This document shows positions 34,089 to 45,952 of a DNA stretch of 64,000 nucleotides, one piece after another; the stretch's first letter is position 1, and every line of letters begins with the position of its first letter. The translations under genes and the position numbers were made by a program. The notes below the pieces were generated by a model that saw only the letters and a list, made by a program, of their open reading frames with translations, searched no databases and was not told where the DNA came from. The DNA lies in the NCBI GenBank assembly GCA_030063045.1, contig JAQSEB010000023.1:2976001-3040000 (forward strand), read 5' to 3'. Origin of the DNA: Pratylenchus scribneri (Eukaryota > Nematoda > Chromadorea > Rhabditida > Pratylenchidae).

Positions 34089-35056
34089 TTAAGCACAAAA
34101 AGGCCAATAGAACTGAAAAGGGGAGAACATGGGATAATAAAAAAGAAATGGGAGGAACCTGGGCAAATGGCAATCGGCCAACTTTGCCAATGCCCGTTGC
34201 GACCATACATTGTTGGCCAGATGGGCAACTTCCAATTAAATCGCACTAAAAATAATGTTTTTAATTAATATTATTATAATTTTGGATGTACCCCTGGTCC
34301 ACCAACGGAAACAGTCGACGAGGATGAACCGCTGCTTGAATCGGAACTATTGCTGGTTGAAACGCATGAAGGAAATCCTTGAAAATGAGGGAACATAGAA
34401 TTTGTCCAAAATTTTAATCAACCTCCAACGGATTGGCTATAGGGTTGATTGCCAACTTTGACGATGGAAACACGGACTTGGCAAACATAGCCCTGGGAAC
34501 ATTGCACCAAATTGCACTGAATTAAATGAATTCATTTTTCCATAAAAATTCATTTAATGCTCCACCGTTGGTCCATTCACTTCCACATGGGAATTCCCAT
34601 CAGGATCTATGTTCTGATCGACTTCTTCCGGGGATGAAATACATTTTGGGAATAAATAATTTTGGAATGGTTGCTGCCCATATTTCATTGTGGAATTTCG
34701 AATGGCGCAATATGTCCCATTTGTGCATTCAATTAATTGGCACTGGGGAAAAAGACATCACAAGAAGAATTTAAATTTGAAAATATTTTGGGAGCATAAA
34801 ACATATCCATCATGAAAATATTTATTATTCAATGCACAGTAAAGACTATATTTAAAAAACAAAGCATTATTGAAGGCTATTCCTCTTTCACATTTCCTTA
34901 ATTTTAATTATTTTATTAATTCAATATTACCCCATCCTCTACGCCATAATAGACTTTTGGTTGGCCATCATTTTTGCTACCATTTTCAGGAAATGGATGA
35001 ACGCCGAATATTGTTATCAAAGCAATGAAAAAGGAGAATAAAATGGCAGCAAGCAT
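34089..35056 (-). CDS. Secreted protein with threefold cysteine repeat
   Basis: Signal peptide at 35056 (LAAILFSFFIALITIFGVHP). Three repeats follow: CQLIECTNGTYC...RNSTMKYGQQPF..PKC, CNLVQCSQGYVC...KVGNQPYSQ..PSC, and CDLIGSCPSGQQC...GKVGRLPFAQ..PFC. The shared pattern is C-x-L-[IV]-x(1,2)-C-x5-C, a Gly followed by [QL]P[FY], then a closing P-x-C. A Ser-rich linker lies between repeats 2 and 3. An upstream exon (KCERGIAFNNAL...) probably joins exon 1, but I could not phase that splice. I recognise no family; it should be extracellular. The 3' half lies in the duplicated segment; the 5' exons lie outside, so this is the only complete copy. Confidence 0.55.
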
Positions 35057-36600
35057 TGAGGAAGGCAGTTGAATTGAATTTAATTTTTATTAATATTATT
35101 AATGTTGGTTTGGTAATTTTTGGTCGCCCTTTTATGCTCATCAAATTGTCCCATTTTTGGGATTAAAAAGGCTGTGGTGGAAATAAATTATAAATTATGA
35201 ATTTGTATAGATGTTCCAATTGCCATTATGGATATTTTTTAATGAAGGAATTATTTCTGGGCAAAAGAGGCAACCTTTAATCCATCCCTCCATCAAATCC
35301 TTTAATGGATTTAAAACACATCCAAAATTGAATGAATATTCCCATCACATGCATTGACGTTGGCAAATTTGACCAAAAACTATTTTTAATCCATTTTTCC
35401 AACTTTTCATTTATTATTTGCATTCGAAATCAATGTACGATGTGGCAAATTTGGTTAATCCTTTTATTGAAATTGAAACGGAAGAGAAAGGAATTAAATT
35501 CATTGACAATTTTTTTAAAAAGGTCAAATTAATTAAAAATATTAAAATGTGAAATTTAAAAAATATATATTGTTTCATCTTTTTCCATTTTCCTATCCAA
35601 ATCACTTCAACTTGGCCAATAAAGAGGAAAAGCATTGAATGAATTGAAGGACTGAATGAATGGAGGGAAATGTTCAGGAAAAGAAAGTGTGGAATTGGGG
35701 TAAAGTGGAACTTTATTTGCCTTTCATGTTACCAGCAAATATCATCAGAGAATATTCAATTCAACCAATTTTGCACATAAATTGTACAATTAATTTATTA
35801 TACTCATCAATTGAATCCATTCAATGGCAATAATCTTTTTTGAACCAATTGTTGATAAATGGATTAATGAATTAAGCCCCTCTTAATCAATAAAAAATTA
35901 TTTATTAATAGTTGACGTGGAGATGAAGCAAAAAAGGATGATTGATTAAGCATTAAAATAGCTTGTTTTGAATGAATGAATTGATCTAAATCATCACAGT
36001 CAGTAAGCAACATGCATTTATGAATGATTTGATATTATTCGCTGATAAGGAGACGGAAACCATTTATGTTGACGGCTTAAATTGACATAAATAGTACGAA
36101 AAAATACACAAAATAATCCTTAATTTATCGTAAAATTAAAAATTAAAATTTTCACTTCAATTTAAAATCTTTTTCACTAAATAATTTGATTTTGATCCCT
36201 GGAAAAAAATAATTACGAATATTTAACAAATATTCCCCACACCCCTCCCCTAATATAGGTACTCCTTTATATAAATCATCAACAAACCCAAATTCCCCTT
36301 TTTATAATTTATCGTGATTTTTAATTGCTTTAAAATGTAAAAATTTACCGTGGGAATATTTACACCCGAGAACCAATAATTCATTTACCGTTGATCATCA
36401 CAAAATTGGGTGGTGGCAATATTTCATTTTTGGCCAAAATTGGACCATTCCCTCCAAATCAAATTCCATCCAAATAAATTCCCTCAAAACAAATCAATTC
36501 CCAATTTTGCAGGCCAAAATAATTATTTTAATTTAATTGACCCAATGGAATCCACCATTTTCCCTATATAATTAATTAAATAATTTTTATATTATTTTAA
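35057..36600. other. Intergenic, AT-rich
   Basis: Divergent region between the Cys-repeat gene (-) and the sugar transporter (+). I see no coding exon, RNA gene or repeat array. Confidence 0.5.
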
Positions 36601-38414
36601 ATGAATTGGGCGGCACCCCGTGGTCGTCCATTCCAGACATGCATTTTTGGTGCCATCATTGCATTCGTCAACAATTTTTACCAATCATATTCCTCATTCT
36701 ACACGAATACGGCTGCAGAAAGTATCCAAAAATATTTGAATCAATCATTCGTTGCCCGAGGCCGAAATGGAGGCCAAGGACTTTCCCAAGGGGAATTACT
36801 TTGGCTATGGAGTTTGGTTTTGAATGCAGCCATTTTTGGCAACATTTTTGGCACATTTTGCATTCCAATATTATGTGAAAGGGCTGGCAGGAAAGGTGTG
36901 AACTGTGAATAATTATTCCAATTTATTCCCCAACCCAATAATATTCAGCCACACTTCTCATCTCAAATTGTGGTGTTTTCATTGGTGTTCTTCTCTCCGT
37001 TCTTTCCATTCTATTTTTTGTGCCCGAATTATTTTTATTCAGCCGAGTATTTGGCGCCGCATTTGCCAATCTCAATTTTGGTGCTTTTGTTCTTTTTGCC
37101 ACTGTTCGTTAAATTAATTTTAAATTAATAAAAAAAATTAATTTTTGAGGAATTTCCTGCCACAAATCAAAGAGGATTAATTGTATTTTTGGGTGGCCTT
37201 TTCTATAATGTTGGCACAAATTTGGGCAATTTACTTGGAATGAATGCTCTATTGGGCCAAAATTTGCTTGCTTTAATGGGTTTTATTGGCAAATCCATTT
37301 AAAAATCCCAAATTGTTTACTAAAGGTGTTGCCCTCATTCCAACATTTTTGGCCATTTTGACAACAATTCCATTGAAGGAAACACCAAAATTCCTTTTGC
37401 TCAATCGAGAGGATAAACAAGCGGCATTGGAATCGCTGGCCTTCTATCAAGGCCACCAAATTGACCCGGAAATTGTTTTGGCCGAATTGCTCAAAGAACG
37501 CCAACAGCACGACAAAAGACCACTTTTCCATTTACTTAAGGAATTATTTTTACAACGCCATTTGCTTTTGGCCACCCTTTTGAGTATTGCTTCCCTCCAA
37601 TTGACCGTTGGCATTTGGCCAATCACCACAACCCTCCTTTCCGACCATTTCCCCGTCGATCGTGCCCAACTCTTTTCCATCCTTTGCACCGTAATTGCAT
37701 TGATCGTCAATGTGCCGGCAACATTCCTCGCTGAACGGTCAACCTTATCCCTTTCTATTTATTTTTGCCAATTTTCAGTGTCAGTCGTCGGTCAATGCTC
37801 CTTTATATGGGCACATTGAATGCCGGTTGCATTGTTTCCTATGCAATCTGCGATCGAATCACCGTCATTTGGGAGCCGGCATTCCGATATGGATGTGTGG
37901 TTGGTTGAATGAATTAATCCAAATAAAATATTAAATTAATTTTTGCAGATTTCCTTCTTTCTTTATTTTTGCTCATTTGGGTATTCCACCAATTTATTTA
38001 TTTATTTCCCCTAAATTTTAGTATTGCTTTGGGCACAATTCCATTTTACATTGCCGGCGAACTTTTCCCGCAAAATTTTCGTTCCATTGGCCAATCCGTC
38101 GTCTATTTCCTTTCATTGGCCATTTCATTCATTTTCAATCTTTTCATTTTGCCTTCATATTCGGCCATTGGTGTTTGGTCTTTCTTCCCACTTTTCACAT
38201 TTCCTCAAATTTTTTGCTTATTTTTCCTTTGGTATTTTTTGCCGGAAACGAGGCAATTAATTTTCCTCAAAATAATAAATAAATTAATTTAAATTATTTA
38301 AGAGGAAGAGAAGTTCATCAAATTGTGGAGGATTTGAAAAAGCAGCCGAGAATTGCGACCAGAAAAGTGCGCGACAGCAAAAGTTCAACGGCCACAAGAA
38401 TTGAGAGCTTTTGA
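36601..38414 (+). CDS. Sugar transporter, MFS SLC2/GLUT-like
   Basis: Twelve-helix major-facilitator sugar transporter. It starts MNWAAPRGRPFQTCIFGAII; later signatures are CERAGRK (cytoplasmic loop 2-3), FSRVFGAAFANLNFG, RGLIVFLGGLFYNVGTNLGN (GLUT helix 4-5), LKETPKFLLLN (the PESPRFLL position), GELFPQNFRSIGQSV (helix 10) and PETRGRE after the last helix. Exons join in phase. The last intron (38253-38302) has a GC donor (ACGAG|GCAATT), and only that splice yields PETRGREVHQIVEDL. The C-terminal tail is basic and Ser-rich. Substrate cannot be told from sequence; it most resembles the hexose-transporter clade. Confidence 0.85.
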
Positions 38415-39731
38415 AGAATATTTTGGGAAGAATTAAATTTATATTTTGAATCGAAATCTCGCATATTTTATACATTTTTTTTTTGTAATTATTTTAATAA
38501 CAATTTACAAAAATATAATAAAACTAATATTCATTCTTTATTAATTTGGCCTTTTCCAACAAAATGACTTTTTCCGAAATTAATAAATAAAAATAAAGGA
38601 AAATGGCAGACTCCTTTTCATTCATTTCCTTTTCATGCTAATTAATTATCCAATGCAAATATTCGCACTTCGCAGTCGTCCAATCCAATTATCATTTGTT
38701 TTTCCCATCACGCAATGATGAATTTTGATGTGCACTTTATCATCATTATATTACCATATTCATTCATTCATTCAATATTCTGATGTTTTTGCCAAGTAGT
38801 TTGGGGAATTCAATTGCAACAAATTACGTTGAGCCATATTAAAGAATTAGACAAAGGGACCCCCAAGCATCATCCAATCAACATAATGAGACGATTGGAA
38901 TGAACAATAAAAGTTGCCAATTGATATTATTCCTTTTTAATATTCATCCATAATATTTAAATATAATTTTGTGCATCCATCCATAATTTGCCTTATTAAA
39001 TTTATTCCAAATCTGTTGATGATGGCAATAAAAAAAAGCGTGTGGTCCATTTAGGGAAAACAGAAGATTATATCAAAAATATGAATTTGTACTTTATTCG
39101 TGTCGTCTTCAAGCAAAGGGGATTATAGGCAAGGAGGATTAATTAATGTGTAAATAAAGTTAAAATGTAGTTAAATTGAAGGGGATTTTCATTTGTATTT
39201 TACATTACAATAATTCAAAAAAAAATGTGAAAATAACAAATAACAATTCCCCCGTCCTTATATAGAGTACATTTTATGATTTACAATAACAAAACAACAT
39301 TGTGCCATTGCCCATTGCCCACCACCACCATCATTAACATTATCTTTTTCAAGAATCCATTATTAATTTATTAATTTATTTTTGTGCCCTTTTTGATGAT
39401 TCGCTCATCCCTTGTCCCCCCCCCCCCCCTCCCAACAATTTTCTCAATTCCGTAAAATTCTTGTCAGCAGGCGGCAAATCAGCTCTTGAGACTGGATACA
39501 ATTCCCGACAATTTCTGTCCCTCTTCTGGGTCTCCGGAAATGTTGTTTGTTCAAAACATTTTAGAAAAAGTGCGAATGGAATGGATTAGCAATTTTCTGC
39601 CAAAGAAGGGAGATCTTTGCATTCCATTCCAATATTTAAATTCCCTCAATAATTGCTTATTTTTAATCAAAATTTATGCCCTCGGTACTTATTTTTAAAT
39701 TATTAAAATTTTAGATAAAAAAAATCAAAAA
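38415..39731. other. Intergenic, AT-rich
   Basis: It includes a C-homopolymer near 39416-39429 and an open stretch at 39486-39698 (MRLDTIPDNFCPSSGSPEML) with no family match and no clear splice. A TTTTAG site at about 39715, just upstream of the ATG at 39732, could be a spliced-leader acceptor. Confidence 0.45.
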
Positions 39732-40074
39732 ATGCCCATATTGGCAACAAAAATAATTCGAAGGCATTCCGATGGGAGAATATTCCCTCTGGCCACATTT
39801 TTGTCCATAATTATCATTTTTGCATTATTTGTCAACATTATCCAAGCAGACAAATGTCAATGTGGGCCAACATGTGCCAAATATAGGAGGGAACGATTTT
39901 GCACAAGGCAAAAATAAATCAAAAATAAATTAATAATTTATTTTTTTTTATTTTTTTAGATGTTGCACTTCCAGAATGCGCCGCTCAATTTCGCCAATTC
40001 CTCCTTGGATTCGTTTGGAAAATGATGTCGCATTATTTGGGTTGTTTGAGAGGAATTTTATGGGTCAAAAATAA
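39732..40074 (+). CDS. Small secreted or type II membrane Cys-rich protein
   Basis: Two exons, 39732-39907 and 39960-40074, give 96 residues. A basic N-terminus precedes a hydrophobic core (LATFLSIIIIFALFVNIIQA, about residues 22-41), a likely signal peptide or anchor, then CQCGPTCAKYRRERFCTRCC and TSRMRRS. The intron has a GC donor (ACAAG|GCAAAA); without splicing the frame stops two codons later, while splicing restores the CC doublet and the basic RMRR. A tight CxCxxxC...CxxCC pattern with many Arg residues recalls small secreted nematode proteins, but I cannot name a family. Confidence 0.6.
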
Positions 40075-40559
40075 AAAAATTCAAATGTTTTTATCAATTT
40101 TATGTACAAAAAATATATAATTATATTTGTATAAAATGTAAATATTATTAAAATTAAACGAATTATTTTGGAGTCAAAATTAATTATTTTTGAATTGTCA
40201 ATGGAAAATAGGAGAATTGGGAATTTTGTTCGTCGAATTGCGAGAAAAGGGCAAGACAATCTCATGTGGCCAATATTTAAGGGATTAATTAATTGACAGT
40301 CATCACGTTTTTATTTCCTTTTTGTCCTTACATTGTAAAATTGCCTCAGGGTCAAATCAAAATAAATTATAAAATTGTTTTCTTTGTCTTCTTAAATGAT
40401 GGATTCAATTTTAAATTTAATCATTTTGAAAACAGTCAGACAACCAATTCATCCAATTCATTCATTCATTTTATTCTTTTTGCCCTTTTAATTGGGTTTA
40501 ATAAAATATTTTCCTGCCATTCTCAATTCCAAATTCATTTTCAATTTTATTATTTTAAA

Positions 40560-40935
40560 ATGGCCCATTCCAAATTTCAATTCTTCGTTTCCATTCTTTT
40601 CATTGCATTTCTCCTCAATTTTGCTGCCAGCAATGATGCCGTGCAGGAAAATGCCGAATCTGACCAAAAGTGAATCAGAATTCAATTCTTTTAATCATTC
40701 GCCCAATTTTCATTAATTCAGTCGACCAAAGCGTTGGGGCGGATGGGGCGGTGGAACATACCGATATGGGCCATGCGGATATGGAGGATGTGGAGGAGGG
40801 GGCGGATACGGATATGGAGGTGGATGGGTGAATATGGGCTACGGATATGGGATGAGGCCAGCCGGATGGAGGCCTTGGAGAACGGGCGGAGGCGGTGGAG
40901 GAGGCGGCAGCCACAGTGCCGAAAGTTTTGGCTAA
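40560..40935 (+). CDS. Glycine-rich secreted peptide precursor
   Basis: Exon 1 (40560-40669) has a signal peptide (FVSILFIAFLLNFAAS) and a short propeptide (NDAVQENAESDQ). Exon 2 (40722-40935) follows with RPKRWGGWGGG, i.e. a KR processing site before a Gly/Tyr/Trp-rich peptide (YGPCGYGGCGGGGGYGYGGG ... GMRPAGWRPWRTGGG). Two Cys are present. The layout of signal, acidic propeptide, dibasic site and Gly/Tyr-rich mature part is that of nematode nlp/cnc-type antimicrobial or cuticle-associated peptides. It is probably secreted from hypodermis or gland. Confidence 0.7.
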
Positions 40936-41421
40936 AATGGAATGATCGGCATTGGATGTAGAAAGGCTGATTTATGCATTCATTTTATTGACGATACTTT
41001 CACTGTGAATGATTTATTTGAAGTAAAATAAAATAATAATTGTATATTATTTTTACATCGATTGCAACTGTGAACCCCATTTTCTGTTTAATATTTCTCT
41101 TTCATTAGAGCATAAATTAAATTGACAATGCACTTTCTAAAACATTATAGAAGACTTAATTATTACATTTTTGATGTCACTTCTCAAATTCACTGACTGA
41201 ATTCATAAATGTAAAAATAAAATGACATGCCCTGGGCATCATCTTTTGCAATTTCCTCGGATAGATAATACAATTAGAGAAATTATTTCCCAATGTCTTT
41301 TATGTTTAAAATAAGTTGAAAAATAGTAAAATAAATATAATAAAATAATCTCATAATATGTTAAAGAATAGCTTCCAAAAAATTGTATGTTTCCATCAAA
41401 TCCAAATTCCAAATTCGTTCA
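40936..41421. other. Intergenic between convergent genes
   Basis: AT-rich with several AATAAA motifs on both strands. No gene seen. Confidence 0.5.
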
Positions 41422-43689
41422 TCATTTTTGGGTTCCAGCCGGACTTGGATTGCTTCCAGCCGATGAATTCCCTCCTGATCCTGAATGTTGTTGTCCCACC
41501 TGTTGTTGTGCCGGCCCTTGTCCATGTCCACTTCTAATTTGTTGTTCATTATTTCCCATTACTCCTTGCCGCCTTCCGCCTTCTCTTTGCGAGGATTCTG
41601 CCTCATTCCCGGCTTCGTTAGCTTCTGTCGGAATATTTCCCTTCAAAATAATCTCATTTTTTCGCATTTAATTTAGTTTAATACCTGGCCCTGCGCATTC
41701 TCCCATCTCTCCTGCTGGATTTGGTTAACATCGGCGGGAAGAAATTGTTGCATGGCATCTTAAATTTTAATTAATAAAATTAGTTAAAGAATCGAATAAA
41801 TATAATTTAATCCCAAAAAATATATTAAGATTTTAAAGAATATGTATAATGATTAATGGCAGGATGTTTTCCGACTGCCCTATTTCCAATTAATTTGTAA
41901 AATAATTCACCAAAATTTTGTTCATATTCATTGCCCCAATCTCCAATTTGTGGTGGCAACGGTGGTAATTCTGCAGACCCTCCAGTACGAGATGCCCGAT
42001 CAGAAAGGGACGATCGTTGTGGTTGGGCTTGAATTTGTAATTGTTCAGTCGGCTGAATATTTGCACCATAATATGGCAATTGATTTGGTGGCATCGCCCT
42101 CATCTGCTGCTGTTGAGATTGAGATAATGTTCTCATTCTCAAATTATGAACTAAGAGTTCAGTCAATGCCCTATTGGCATTATTAAGGATTTGTTGTAGA
42201 TTTTCAACATTAAAATGCTGTAATTGATTTGAAATTGAATTTGGATGACTTGGTGGTCTCGACCCCAAATGAACAAAGTGTTCAGCCAGGATCCTCCATT
42301 TGACCTCTTCACTTGATTGGGAGATATTTTGCTGGTTGCCTTGTTGCGGGATCAATTGGCCATATAATCCTTTATTGGTTGTCATATTAGGTATATTTAA
42401 TAAATCCATAAATAAATTTAATATAAAATGATTACTTAAAGAGAATTAAACTCGTCAGGAATTGGTAATGGATGTTTAGAATAGATAGATTAAAATGTTT
42501 AGAGGACTTTCGTCGCCAACAATAATAAAATCCTCCTAATGCATTTCCATTTGGCAATTTCCCATTAGTCAAATCTCCCCGATAATACCATTGTACTCAT
42601 ACTCACCAAATTGTACACCAGCAATTTGCTGCTGAATTGATTGACCGGCTGGAAAGGGAGGAGGAGGATGTTGTCCAGCAGCGGCAGTTAGCAATTGCAA
42701 TTGCCGATCAATTTGTGCATTAAATTCTTCTTCCGATTCTTTTTTTCTTTTATTTAAAATAGTTTCATTATTTGTCTCCCTGTATGGGTGTACAAGCTTT
42801 TCACAATAATCTTCGACTCCATTTATAAATTTGTTCGGAATATTTCGAAGTTTGTGATAGTTGACTAAGTTCTTATACTCAATTTGCCACATCCTATACA
42901 CAATGGCCACATAGTTTCGGACAGCCTTGTTCACTGGGAAAATGCCTCTAACTATCAATTGATATAATATGTTTAACATATTTTGGTATTCACGAAATGC
43001 ACGAATTGAACGATTCAAGAACCAACTATTTATTGGGATGTAATTTATTGGGTTGAATGTGATATGTGAGTATACTTTTTAGTGTGGGATTGAGAAGGAA
43101 CAATTTGGCCACCGGCATTTGGATTAATTGCCAAAGGTAATTGGGATGGTCGATGAGAATGAGATGGCCCAATGGAAGGTGGATTTGGATTAGATGTGCC
43201 TTCTATTTGGGAATGATGTTGGCTGCCGGCGATGTGTTGTAACCCCGATGGGCGCGGAGTTAATATCGTGGATGGACGAAGTCCATGTCTTGCAGTTGGT
43301 ATTTGTTGCCGAGGATTTTGGGGTGCCCTTGGTAGAGGAGGGAGCATTTGGTGTTGAGGCTTTTCAATGCCTTGAAAAAATTGCTGAAGCCATTGTTCAT
43401 TCGAATTACCACCGAGATTTAGTCGTTCATCAGGATGAAGGGGATTTGTTCGGGAATGCTTGAATTGATTACCTTTAGGACTTAATTTATCGTCGGCTTT
43501 CTAAAATGTAAACCGGGACAATATTTTTTTAAATAAAAAGTTCTTAATTACTCTTTTTCCTCTTTTATCCTCTTTGTTTTGGTCGCCATCCCCTTTGTTA
43601 CCATCCTCATTGCCGCCATTGCCGCATTCACCGTTTTTTAATAAATTTAAAAAACAAATTAATAAAATAATTAGAGAATATAATTTCAT
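41422..43689 (-). CDS. Gln/Pro-rich secreted protein, unrecognised
   Basis: Exon 1 (43689-43552) has a signal peptide (LYSLIILLICFLNLLKNGEC) and an acidic/Lys stretch with KRGKR. Next come a Pro/His/Gln-rich region (MLPPLPRAPQNPRQQIPTAR), a folded-looking segment (WFLNRSIRAFREYQNMLNIL, AVRNYVAIVYRMWQIEYKNL, GVEDYCEKLVHPYRE), Gln-rich linkers, SSEEVKWRILAEHFVHLGSR, ENLQQILNNANRALTELLVH, and a low-complexity C-terminus (GHGQGPAQQQVGQQHSGSGG). I join exons with GGTGA|GTATGAG to CTTTAAG (42410-42602 region) and TTTTG|GTGAAT to TTTAAG. If those splices are wrong this would be two genes (42569-43689 and 41422-42409). No known domain recognised. Confidence 0.5.
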
Positions 43690-45952
43690 AATCTAAATTT
43701 TATAATTTTAATTTCAAATCAAATTTCTGGCTATTTAATTTATTTGGTAGGAAATAGCCAAGAAAATTTTGCTTTGAGCAAATGAATAATAATTCTTTCA
43801 TAAAAATATTAAGACTTTATTTTCATTCCACCTCCTCCCCCTTCCTAATTCCAACGACAAGGAAAATTCATATAGTATATGATTGTCCTATGATTTTGGG
43901 GAATTTTACTATTCAGAGAAAATTTGAATTTGGGGGAGTGGAGATTGGGCTGGGGAGGGGGGGGATGAATGAATTTGGTGTTGGCTTTTGGGCAAATGTC
44001 ATTTTATGCCACTCATAGGCATGCATGCGCACGGCTACGGCTGCCGGTTAGCTGCAGCTGCCGTGGCTGCAGCTATCCGGAACTACCGAGTATGGCTATT
44101 GTTTTCTGAGTTTTGAAAATTTGACAGCTACGGATAGCTATCGACTATGAACCTTAAAGTAGCGAAATAACCGCCATTTACAATTTTTTAAAGGTTTTTC
44201 AAATGCTATTTAGCCTTCCGTTGTTTTTTTTTATTGCCCAAGCTTTTGCGGCGATTTTAAATTAGTTTTTGTTAAAAATAAGCAAATTTTTATCTGGGAG
44301 CCATTTTTTATTGTACAATTCATATGATGCATTTATTCCAGAGTCCGAATAGTATTTTTTCAAACAAATCAAGTTAGGAGGAGATAAAAATGGAAGATAG
44401 CAATGGCAACTGTAATGTAATTTCCCTATTGCCTTAGGCATTTTTCTTATAATTAGCAACCTTGAACTACTGTATTTTTGGAAAGGATTATTGATTATAT
44501 TCTTTTTTTGGAATAAATTTTAAGTATAAAAATAGTTTACGAAAGGCTACAATCGCCATCGGATACGGGTATGAAATTAGAAAAAAATACGGCTATATGC
44601 TTACAATAGATATGGATTATGCGAATGCAAAAAGGCCATAATGGCTACGGCTATAGAATAATTTTACCATGCATTCATGTTCGGCTCAATATATCTCGCC
44701 GAGTTATATCATTCATAATTTCAAGAGCCTCTCATAATAAAATCGCGATTCTCGATCCAATCCGTCAGTCTCGATCACAAGCTTATCCCAGTTTTAGTCA
44801 ATTTTTGGTTATATTCGGTTCTGTATGCAAATTTAGATCAATTAAAATTGATCTGTTCTGACTTCAGAAGAATGAATTTGCATAAAATAAAATTAAATTT
44901 GCGAAATGCCAATTTGACACTAATATTTCAATATTCGAATCCCTCAATATTCTCTTTCTTGAGAATCTTGACTCGTTCATAGCGGTGCCAGATGATTCTT
45001 CACTTTTAAGGGGATTGGGTAAAAGGGGCTATTTGGGGTTTGGGGACAATAAAAAGGACCAAAATCTCAAAAAAAAAAAAATGGGCAAAAATATTCCTTT
45101 GGGAAGATTCCTGGCACCCTACTCATTCGATCTATTTGATTTGTCCTTTCAAATACCTATGCCCCAAAATATATGAATGTAGACAATTTGAACAAAATTT
45201 TCATTCAATTCATACAATAAAATAAAGTAGAGCAAAATTCCAAACAAATTGATTATCCCGAATATTTAAATTAAATTCAAAATTTATTTTATTTTATTTT
45301 TATTTTTCACGTGGATTCCTGCTGATATCAAGATGAAGGAAAAAATGGACAAGGAAGTGGAAAAGCAGATGGAAAAGGGCAGAAATTTGTATTTTGATCC
45401 TCAAATTTGGAAACATTCGATTTGTATCCCCAGCAGCTGAATAAATGTTTTTTTTGGAGGGAAAAGGTTTTTGATCACCTCTCCGAAATGGGTTGAATTA
45501 AATTGTGGAAAATCATTTAATTTTTAAAGTTTCAAAGTTCTACGAATTCCAATTTTGAGGAAGTACAAATTTCCCCAAAAATATAATATTTAATTGTAAT
45601 TTTAGTTCATTTTTTTCTTCCTCATTAGGCCAATTGGATGAAAAATGAAGGAATAAATTGGAGAAATCGATTTTCGGGATGATGAACCCGTGGATAAATC
45701 AGATGCGCTCTCCTCTGTACTCTCCCAAAAAAAAAAAAATGCCAAATTATCCTGACAAAGAGAGCCAATATATGAACCTATTTGGATGAAACCAAATCCA
45801 CTTTTTGTAATCATTTATTTAATATTTTATAAATCATTCAATTAAAGTAAAATCAGCTCATGTAAGTTTGAATAGAATATGCCTTTGCTTCTCTTTTTCG
45901 ATCCTTTCTAATAAATATTCAAATTCATTCTGTCCAATTAATCATTTTAGAA
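43690..45952. other. Intergenic with GCTAY-rich imperfect repeats
   Basis: 44022-44150 is a GC-rich patch with GGCTAC/GGCTAT words and a perfect inverted repeat (AGCTGCAGC ... GCTGCAGCT, about 44050-44076). Scattered CGGCTAT/GGCTAC words recur to about 44660, suggesting an old degenerate repeat. The rest is AT-rich without supported genes. Confidence 0.5.

Larger units (their letters stand above)
27895..34635. repeat. 6.73-kb direct tandem duplication, copy 2
   Basis: Second copy of 21162-27896. It is 6 bp longer because of the C19 tract at 32671-32689, and carries A33217 in place of G26478 (Val to Met in the twist copy). Gene content is the same, but the left-edge gene lacks its 5' exons and the right-edge gene is complete. 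Confidence 0.95.

Noticed and set aside
39486..39698. 70-codon plus-strand frame upstream of the small Cys-rich gene
   Set aside because: No signal peptide, no family match and no phase-consistent link to the next exon.
41422..43689. Two-gene operon (42569-43689 and 41422-42409)
   Set aside because: A good GTATGAGT donor and CTTTAAG acceptor join the two parts in phase, so one gene is simpler; kept as an alternative in the feature entry.
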